Both the position numbers and the translations under genes were made by a program. Below the pieces are notes generated by a model. That model saw nothing but the letters and a program-made list of their open reading frames with translations, had not been told where the DNA came from and made no database searches. Below are positions 50,701 through 61,445 of a stretch of 64,000 nucleotides of DNA, in pieces (the stretch's first letter is position 1; every line of letters begins with the position of its first letter). Source of the stretch: Centroberyx gerrardi. Its lineage: Eukaryota; Chordata; Actinopteri; Beryciformes; Berycidae. The stretch lies in NCBI RefSeq assembly GCF_048128805.1, contig NC_136000.1, positions 12,172,854 through 12,236,853 on the forward strand, written 5' to 3'.

Positions 50701-53443
50701 TGCCTGGGTAACAGCCCTCCCTCACCAGGGCCCAGGTACGGCCGGCGTCATGGGAGTACTGCAGCAGGACCGGGGCCGACGCACTGAACTCTGACTCACA
50801 GCCTATGTTCAGCTGGTACAGGAAGAGGGGGACAACACACAATTAAGGAACAATTTAATTACTTATTATATAGTAGGTTCTATGTGTAGCACTTTGTGTT
50901 TCTCAAAATTAAGACCACATTTCCCATAAAACCCATTGCTTCCTGTCGTAAAGACAATGTTAATTGTCCTCCCTCCCTTTCCCTGATGTTATTCCCCATG
51001 TGTTTGTTTTGAAGAGCAAGAAGAAGGACAAGAGCCGATAACATCCCTTGATAACAGCAAAGTTATATTCCCACAAGGTGAGCTAATGTAAATTTGAAAC
51101 TATGAAGTTAGAATAGTGAAACTGGAATAAAGTTATGTGCAAAGTAGAAACAGTTCCTGTTTTGTGTCATAAAACAATCTCCCTTTGTGCCGTAGATCAG
51201 TACAGCAGATTGAATATAGTGTAGAGGCCGCCAATCTTCTCAGCGATGGTCTCATTTGTTTATGGTAATTATACTAATGTCACAAAATTAATATGGTAAT
51301 GATTTATTGATGTTAAAATGCTACATGTAGAACCTCTAAAATATATTTCACATTTTTATGCCATTATGCATCCTCCTAGTTCCTACAGTCTCCCTGTGTG
51401 TACCTTAAACTGAAGGGTGTAGCCGGGGCGCAGGGCCAGGTCTCTGGTGACTGCCACCCTGTCTCCATCGGAGCGTCCAAACACCATGGCGGAGGGCGTG
51501 GGGGCACAGAAGCTGCTGTTGCTTTCCCTCTCCATGCCTTCATTACCCAGCATCAGCCACACACTCATCTGGTTCAGAGGGTAGTCGAACGCCGGCTTCT
51601 CATAAAAGTTCTGTAGAGATGGAGGACAGGGGAGTTGAGTTTAGCATTTTGTGTAACAAGTACCTGTGTCCGCAGCAGAACATATCTCACATGAGAAATG
51701 AGTCTAAATTTGAAAAGACTCTGCGATCCAAGTGTGTTTGATATTTTCCATTACAACACAAGAAGTATTATCTCGAGATGAAGCAGATGCCACTGCACCA
51801 AGTTAGAGCACAAATCCCTGCGTGTACAGGAAACCTCCTCCAACTGATATCTCACCTGTGGTAGAGTAGGATTGGCCATGGGGATGATGTGCTTCTCCCT
51901 CTCTGACAGAATGATGACATCATCGATGGCCCACTGGTCATAGCCATCTCCAGAGTGGAGAGGCTGCCACCAGCGAAACCTTGTGGAGGGGGTCTTAGAG
52001 GCCAAGGGCAGCTCATAGTGGACAAAGCTGAGGAGGAGGGGCGCAGAGAAGGTTATGGACTTTTAATTTTTGATCTTATTATTGAATATTGAAAAATAAT
52101 GATGACTTTTTCTGCCTTGTTTTCTCTCCTAGGAGGTACTAAGAAGTGTGTTGCTGTCTTTTCACTCCCCTTAGGATGTATTCAGAAATAAAACATTTAA
52201 CAACATTATACAACATACTACTTCATCTCATTTCATCTCATCTCTCATACATGATCGGCACCATATTATCCCAGCATCCAATTCTGATGGATCCAGCTCT
52301 AATATGGATCTTTGTTCTCATATATAGTACAAGGGACAAGGGATTTGATGCATTCAAAAAAATCTAATGGTTTAGAAATGGTTAGAAATGTATATTTACG
52401 CCTACTACTTTAAAACAGATCCTGTTTATTGGTAAAGAAGGCGAGTATCATTCCTCCTCCTCTCCTCGTCCCCAGGTCTCTCACCGAGGCTTGGTGAAGT
52501 CAGTGAAGTACATCTCGGCGATGAGGCCCCAGCTGATGCCTCCGTCGTTGCTGTACTGCAGCAGCACTCCCTCCTCCCTGCTGTCTGCCTGGTTGCACTC
52601 CGCCCAGTCTCCGCCCACACGCAGGTAGAACTGCACAAACTCCGCCCACTCAGTGTCCAGGTCCCAGCTCACCAGCTGCCTGAGCCCAGCCTGTTACACA
52701 CACACACACATACACACACATATTTGTGCATATAATAAAATGTGCATATTTTTGTACAAATAACATTGCCAGGGTACAGTGTATTCAGAGGTCAAAGGTC
52801 AAGGGGACTACATTTCACTCTGTTTTGCTCTTGAATACAAGTTGAGTGGAAAAACTGGAATGCGATTTTGAAATTCGTGCCATGGTTGCCCTACCTTGCT
52901 GAAGTACAGGGAGGACCCGGAGGAGACCACCCCGCAGCCCATGTCAGGCGTCACCACCTCTCCGCCAATCACCTCCTGCCACGTGGCCAGCAGTGCATCC
53001 TGGGACTCGAAGTCAGAGAGCACGCTGGAGGAGAGGGGGGAGGAGGGCTGGCAGTCTGTTCCAGAGAAGCCGTCGTCACACCTTTGAGAGAAGATAGCTC
53101 ATTGTTATCTCACTGCATACAATGATGTGGATGTACAATCAATGGTGACATTTGTTATTTCACAAACATACATCAAAAGCTATTTATGGTCCTCCATGTT
53201 AAATAATTTTAAATCAAATAAAAAAAAAATTGCGACAAAAGACCAGCTTCAGCTCAAGGTTGATACGTGTGTGTGTGTGTGTGTGTGTGTGTGAAGACTG
53301 ACCTGCAGTGTCCATGGTCACACCAGCCATGTCCGTGGCACATGTTAGGACACTGCTGGCCGATGTAGATGTCATCCAAGGCCCATTCATCCTGCTCTCC
53401 ATAGTAGTTCTGGATCCAGCGGAAACGTGTGGCACTGGACCTG

Positions 53444-53478
<35 letters not shown>

Positions 53479-56400
53479 CATATTAATACTGATCTAGCTA
53501 GGGAGTAATCTTGAATCTATTTCAAAATTGGCAATCTAGACATATACTGGCTGAACATATATGAGCATAGATAGGAGGGAAATTTGCAATACCATATCAG
53601 TTGACTACCGCATCGTAACTGATAACTGATGAGAAAATTAATTTAAGGTTTCATTTTAAAAATGCATAACATGATCTCAGAAATCAAATGACTGACAGTG
53701 ATCAATAAGCATGTCAACCACATCATCTCATTATATTCAATAGTCTGCTTCTCTTCAGGTGGAGATAGAGATTTGTGGATTTGGTGTTCTGGCAGTTACA
53801 GATTAACCTTATCACCTGTGTGTGTGTGTGTGTGTGTGTAGGTGTGTGTGTAGATTCTGCAGTTGTGTGAAATGTGTATGAGTCAGAGGGCAATACCATC
53901 ATCTCTGTGGTTCAACAGTAGATTGTGGATTGTGAGGTTGTGTGCAGTGCGTGTGCATGCCCCTACGTGAATGTATTTCATGCCGCTGCATGTATAGTGG
54001 TGATGAATAGGAGCAGAAGGCTAGATAGTCAGGTATATTGGGAGTTATATGGCAGGGAGGTAGCTTGGTTTGCTGCTTCGGTGACCCATATCGACCCAGA
54101 CCTCCTCCTGATCACGCAGAGCTGGCCGGGAATGTTTCATTACCATTTACTGCCATGACCCCGTGACCTCTCATCATACACCGAGTGAGATTAGACCACC
54201 TTTATTTAGGAGCTGGGAAGTGCAATGAAATGGGGGTGGAGGTCACAGTGTGCTCAGTGGTGAAGGTTTATGTGATTATTTGAGTTGGTGTGTGTGTGTG
54301 TGTGTGTGTTTGAGCATTTTGCATCATAGGGTTGCACGGACAAAGTTCTTAGTTAGTGTGCTATGTCACCCGAATAGGATTTGAAGCTGACAACATGATG
54401 TGTAATGTACTTCTCCTTGAACTGTGCTTTTGAACAGGGCTCACCATCCTGTACTGCTCTCTTTCTCTCTCTTCTTTTCTGAAGCAGAGGAGGCTTTGGG
54501 GATAGAGTTTATAGGTGTGTGTGTGTAGATGCGCATAGCTGTGTGTGTGAATGCGAGTCCTCTTGTTTCAGCAGTATGTTATACATTTGACTGTATCTCC
54601 TGTGCACTGTACTTGTTTAAATGCAAAAAAAAATGCAGAATAAAACTGTGATCATAGCATTTATTATTCAAAAGGGCACTTGGGTGAATCTATTCATGTG
54701 CTATACATGTCTGTGTGTTACTTACCATGTCTTCTGAGGCAGAGGCAGAGTGATGCGTCTCCAGTCTTTGAACTCTGATGGGTGGTAGACACTGGGGGCT
54801 GTAAACTCAGAGCAGCTGGGCATGCCAGGCAGACAGGCCTGAGTAAAGGAAACGATGGGTTTCATTCCAAAACACTATACACCCATTTTGCTTGATGTTC
54901 ATTGCTCAAAATTCATAAAACACAAGTGATTACAGTACATCCTCTAAATTGTTGCTATCTTGTAGGTAAATGATTGAAGTTAATTGGGAATATTTGCTTG
55001 TGAGTTTTCCTTTGATGCTTGTAATAATTTTGTCACAGCAGGTGCCCCTTTTCTCAAATGGTGGATTTCATTTTGCAAAAAGACTTTTCAAAAATACCAC
55101 AAGATACTGTACAATAATATCTTCACAGTGTGGCTCCATCAGCCTTATGTGCATAGCATGCTGTGAAAGGCTAATGCAAGATTATGGAATTTCCCTGACC
55201 TTGAACATGGGAAGACAAGCAAGCATTAACAGTACAGGACAGTTGGGGAGTTACACTCTGCACTTACCAGATGACTGCATTTTCATGCACATGAGAGAAT
55301 TAGAGAGAATGCACTGATGGAGGACTCATTATGCCCTATTCAATTCCAAAAGCAATAAAAATCTTGGCAGATACTTTGGTGCCTTATGAATATTTATGAG
55401 CCAATTGTGATCACAGAAATCTTTGTTGAATCATGGCAAGATAATCTGCTTGCTGATTCAAGTATTACCATGTATTTGCTAATACTGGGATGATAAAAAG
55501 TAATTGCGATAATTTCTCATCTGAAACAAAGTGCCACATTTAAAGACTCTCATTATTTACACATTATTACTAAAGCTATAATGGGTAAATCAATATTCAT
55601 GATCATGAATAAATGATACATTTCCTCGTCTCTCTCTCCAGGGTGACTTCTACAACTTTTGCCTAAGTCATAAACAAAGGTATGAGCCGGGCTGTGAAAG
55701 CAAAAAGGGTTGGACTTTTATCGTCACTTAACATGAGGGAGCCAAGGTGAATTCTACGTTCCTTACCTCTTTGACCAGGTGCCAAGTGAGGCCGTGATTG
55801 GTGGAGAACTCCAGGCGGACCTGCGTGTCAATGTGGGGGGAGGGCTCGCGGCCACAGCCCATGACCAATGAGAACTGCAGGCTGTAGGAGGCTCCGATCT
55901 GCATTGACTGGGTCTCGACATAACGGATACTGGAGCCAGGGCTGGGCTCACCAGAAAAACTACAGTACAGCAAGGAGGAAGAGAAGATACTGTAAGTCAG
56001 TGCTGCTGCACACTATATTACACAGACAAAAGAGTGAGAAGGGATTGCAAGCTACTGCTCTAAATGGTAACTAAGTAACTACTGATGAAGCTAAACTATA
56101 CTGAAAAAATGTTCAGAGCCACTGAACAAATTGTACTAATTACAAACCAAAGCATTCAAATGCCATTGTCAAGTGCTACATTAAACAATATGTTTTAGGT
56201 ACGAGTCTCGCACCTGAGAGTCCAGTCATGCTGGCAGTAGGGCTGGACATGGCCAAGATAGAAACCAAGGCTCTGGGTGACGTCCAGCACGTTGCTGAAG
56301 TCCAGACTTATGGTGTTGAAGAGCACAGAGGTCATGCTGATTTCATCCAGGGCCCACACATCGTGACTGCGGCCTGAATGGTACGGCTGCCACCAGCGGA

Positions 56401-57457
56401 ACTGCACCCCAAACTTACGAGCACCGGGGGGCAATTCCACTGACACAATCCTGGTAGGAGGGGAAAAAAAAAGAAAATGAATGACTGAACTTTATTGATA
56501 CCAGAAGGAAAGTTTCATTGACGTAAGCAGCAAATGTACCCTGATCACAACCACACAAATATAAGAATGGTGAGATGGAGTTGGGGATTGCATCCATAAT
56601 GCCAACCAGTCCAGCTGGACTTAGTCACAGAGGCTGTATTTGCACTGTGACTCAGGATCTGACTTAGCTCTAAAGCCCACATAATCACGGTCTGCTGTTT
56701 GTATATATTGTATCCTTTGGACAATGTTACATAGATTCTGACGCAATACAGATGGGCAATGTTACAACAATAATTATGACTACAGTGTCTTTCATCATGC
56801 TTTAGTTTCTTACAGCCCACTATGTTAGCCACAAAGATTCTTTTTTCTCTTTATCAGTACTGACTCCTGCAGAAGACAATATTATCTATCTGCATTGCCT
56901 CAAACGTTGTCCATGTATCATGGCCTTTTTGTACAAACAACATACCAAAGGTTAGATACAGTGGTTAGAGTGTGCACATGCACTCGCAGTCCAGATAGCT
57001 GTGTAGACCTTGGCCCTGACTCATTGCCCCCTGTTGGCCTTTCTAGCGCTGATGAAGTGCTCCGAGGGCTCCAGTCCACTTTGTCTTCATTACACACACA
57101 GATGACACTAACTGACTCAATGGCTCTCCATGGATTACACCTCCAGCATGCCATTAGCAGGGCAAATGTGTGTGTTAATGGAGTTGTAGTGTCTCCACGG
57201 AATCATGAAATCATAAGCATGCAAACACACACACACACACACACAGACACTGGAGGTACCTTGGCTCATGGAAGCCTTGGTAAGCGTAGTGCTGCAGCAG
57301 GGTCCAGGTGATGCCGTTGTCTGAGGAGTAGTGCAGCAGGACGCCCTCTCCTGGCTGGTCTGGGGCAGGACAGGAGCTCAGGGTGCTGCGACTGCCCAGC
57401 CGAAGAGTAAACTGTAGGTACCTGCAGAGAGAAGTAAAGAGATGGAAAGAGAAGGAA

Positions 57458-57515
<58 letters not shown>

Positions 57516-60500
57516 GAGTGGGTTGGTTCAGGAGAGAAGTGGGGGGAGGCGACAGGTCAGACAGCCAGAGGAAAAGAAAAATGGAATGACACAGAGAGAG
57601 AGAAAAGGGCAGGTTGAAAAATGAGAAGAAGGAAGAGTGAGGTGACCAAGAGTGAGTTCAGGGAGGAGAGGTGAGAGAGAGAGAGGGGGGGAAGAGGGTA
57701 GATAAACAGACAGTCAGGCAGAGCGGAGAGGTGGGAGGGAGGTGGCAGGATGATGGATGAGATGATTAAATGAATGAGGACAAAATTAGATGAGAGGAGG
57801 TGGAGGGAGAGAAAGAGTAAGAGAGAGAGTGTATGAGAGTCAGACTTCATACGCATGTATCCATGTTTACATATTCCTCTCACTGCACAAGTTTGTGAGC
57901 TCTTATGAGTTCGCCTGTGTTTTGTCTGACATTATTATTGCCTATACTAATATAATATTTATAATAGTTTCCATCCTCTGTCTCAGGCTGCCAGCCACCT
58001 CCCAGCTCTCTCTGTCCTTGGCTCGGCTGTGCTTTCATTAGCGGTGCAGTTTCCTCTCCCAGGCAGCTGTTCACTCAATCAGCCAGGAAACTGGCATTAA
58101 ATATGGCCGTCAGGTGGCACACAGAGAGCCGCAACAGGCATAATCAATCTAACACGGATGCCATATCTAACTTCATCGTTCTCTCTCTATCTTTCTCTCT
58201 CTCACTCTCAGCCTCTTCTTTCATCTCTCCTCTCATCTGCAGTCCTCCCTGTAATCACAATCCATCTCCCAGCATAGGAACAGAGAGAATGAAGGGAAGA
58301 GGGATTGACGAAGGAGAGTAGAGAGCTGACTGGCTGGAACAGTATCAATCAGAAGGGAAGACACCTACTGAAGACAAGCCACCTTCTCACAGAGTAAGGT
58401 ATCGATGACAAAATCAGCAGAAACTTAAGTCTGCATGTGTGCGTGTGTGTGCTGCATGTATGCGTGTGTACTGCAAAAGGAGACTTTCCCTACAAGGATC
58501 AATAAAGTATCAGATGAACATCTTGTTCTCTATCACAGCTGTCATTACCTGGCCTGGGAGCTGTCTAGCGGGGCAGTGACCAGGTGTCTCCTGCTGTCCC
58601 TGTTGAAGACCAGGGCCTTGCCGCTGGCCAGCACCCCGCAGCCGAAGCTGACCTCGGCCCCCCGAAGCGAGGAGAAGCTGTGGTAGGAGGAGAGGCGTGG
58701 GCTGGAGAAACCCTCCGACAGGAAAGCTGGGAAGGTCTGGGAGGCCAACTCACAGGCTGGACCACTGAAGCCTGGGTCACATCTGGGGGATGGAAGGAAA
58801 GAGAAAGCAAGGAAATAGTGAGAGGAGAGGAGAGGAGAGGAGAGGAGAGGAGAGGAGAGGAGAGGAGAGGAGAGGAGAGGAGAGGAAGGTATAAGACATT
58901 AAAAAGAGCGAGGGATATAAAAAAGGAAAAGAGGAAAAGATAATGAATATGCATTAATAAATCATAACCATAATACAATTTGATTAATGTTGAATGGTGA
59001 TTGGTGCTGCTAGGCATTAGATTGGTAATGAGTAGACTCATTCCCATGTAGTGATATTGGATTTATTCAGTTTAATAACAAGTCAAGTCCTTACTTGCAG
59101 CCGGTGCGGGAACAATGTCCTCTCCCAGAGCAGAAACGAAGGCAGGCTGGACCAATATACACTGAACAGACACACAAGCACAGAGATTATATTACCTTCT
59201 ACTGCAAAAAAAAGTTATCTTTACATCTTTAGTTTCACAAAACTGCTAAAATATTCAAATTCAACAATCTACTTCCTGGGTAGACTGCAAAGATGGATTG
59301 GGACCCAAAGGATTTACTTAAGAAAAAGTAACAATAGCATCATGGAAAAATACTCCAGTAAAAGTGAAAGCTCTGCATCCAAAATTTAACAGCCCACTAT
59401 GTATAAAAGTATAGAAGTATTAGCAGTAAAATGTACTCATAAAAGTACTCATTCTGAAGAATGGTCTCTTTCAGAGTGTTAAATTATTGATGCATAAACC
59501 TGTAAGAAGTATTTTAATGTTGTAGTTGGTCTAAATGGTGCTGGGTGTAACTACTCCATATACTGTTGGCTAGTTTAAACTCTAACAACATATTTTATGA
59601 GCTGATCATATGTTTTGCATGTAAAACCTTATTTTGCAAAGTAACCAGTAACTATAGCCATCACATAAATGTAGTGGAGTAAAAAGTACGATATATCCCT
59701 CTGAAATGTGGTGGAGTATAAAGTCTCAGAAAATGAAAGCACAGTACTTCAGTATATGTATTTTCCACCTCTGCTCATGCATGGGAAACAATGGGCCTGG
59801 GTGTACTGTGTGTGTAGTTCTAACCGTTGTCTATGGCCCACATGTTGCCCGCTCCAGTGCCGCTCTGCCTCCAGCGGAACTGTGTGGTCTCTGTCAGAGC
59901 AGCGTTGGGCAGAGGGATGGAGATCCTGGTCCAGCTGGAGAGACGCAAACACACAGGACAGATACAGTGCATATTTTGTGTCGGTTGCAGATTTGGACAT
60001 AATGAATTCAAACAATGACAGATAGGCAGATCAAGAAACACACACACATGCAGAGAGACATCCACACTCATTCGTACCCGCTGTAGTTGTCAGAGGAGTA
60101 GACGGTGCTGTGAGGCAAGTGGGGTCCAGCACAAAGCTCTGGCAGACATTCAGTATGCAGCAGGGACCAGGAACGGCCATGGTTGGAGGAAAACTCCAGA
60201 CTGACGCTAAAAGAAAGACAGGAACAGAGGATGTCTCATCTCAACATTTTAGCAGCATAATCTGATTTTCAACCTAAACAAACAACACTCTGAATAAGCA
60301 ACACTGTATTGAGACAGATTTTGGTCACAGTTAAGAAATGATGTCTTCAGTCACTTTCCCTCCACTATCAAATGTCTGCTTCAATAACCCTTTTAGTCTA
60401 TATATTAAAGCTGCACAGGCCAATTTCATACATTGGCAGCTGTTTGCATTTCAGTAGTTTGCTGCCATTCTGTGTTAAAGATGTTTAGCCATCTTTGGTG

Positions 60501-61412
60501 AGTCCAGCAAAGTTTTGTATTTCGCCCTTAAGTTTCGATTCACCGACAGAAGATTCCCATCAGTTACCATCCCCAACAGCAAAATAATAATACAAAAAAA
60601 TAATAATAATAATTTGAGCAAATAGGGTGCATCTATAGTGTCTCGATTAGGAGGGGTGGGACACTCTTCTCTGTTGCAGCCCCATTTCATGATTTAGGCT
60701 GATAAGATGGCTGTATGCTTATATAAAAATACTGCATAGTGCAGCTTTGAAATGTGTCATACCTGTTGGCAGGCTGATAGGAGCCACAGCCTAAGTTGAT
60801 GGAGAACTGAGCAACATGTGTGTGGGTGCCAGGCAGCACGGGCAGCAGCTGCATGAAGTCCACGGCCCATACGTGGCGGTTGGCACCCCCATGTGACCGC
60901 TGCTCCAGACAGAACTGGGTGACTGGGGTCTGTAGCTCTGTGGGCAGCGCTACAGACACAACCCTAGGAGTCTGGGAGAGGAGAGATGAAGGGGAGGCAG
61001 ATGCATAGATCAGACCAGAGAAGAAATGCATTGATCAAGTCTGTCTTAAGGTCGCAAAGAAACAGCATTACGATGGTGTCTTGGTTCTGTGATTTGACAC
61101 ATTCTTGGTTGAAACAGGGTGCTGGGACAGAATATAATGCAGGGAGGGACTGCTGAAGTGTTCAAAAGTTCAAATATGCTTTGCACATAATTTTGAGCTA
61201 TTTAATGGTATGCAATGAAGTAACTAGTAAAGATTTCCAGATGCTAAAGGTAATGGAATTTTGCTATAAAAATACAAGAAAATCTGTTTTTGTAATTTTT
61301 TTTGGCATTTATTGATATAATGAAAAAGTATTTTTTTATTTCATTGTGACTTTAATTGAGTACATTTGTATGTTTCACATAGAGAGCGTGAGAGAGAGAG
61401 AAAGAAAGAAAG

Positions 61413-61445
<33 letters not shown>

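Larger units (their letters stand above)
39949..51592 (-). other. reln: reln central fragment: repeats 3-6 (receptor-binding)
   Basis: Exons 5' to 3': rest of 51404-51610, 50577-50812, 50253-50410, 49906-50113, 49720-49796, 48989-49147, 48644-48838, 47209-47482, 46910-47041, 46610-46787, 46420-46504, 46122-46304, 45723-45891, 45477-45582, 45124-45350, 44373-44596, 43663-43813, 43259-43517, 42718-42967, 42183-42351, 41655-41795, 41095-41272, 40317-40510 and the 5' part of 39891-40144. EGFs 3 to 6 lie at exons 50253/49906, 46910/46610, 44373 and 41655/41095. Repeats 5-6 form the lipoprotein-receptor binding unit in mammals. The fragment ends at APA-D inside exon 39891-40144. Confidence 0.9.
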
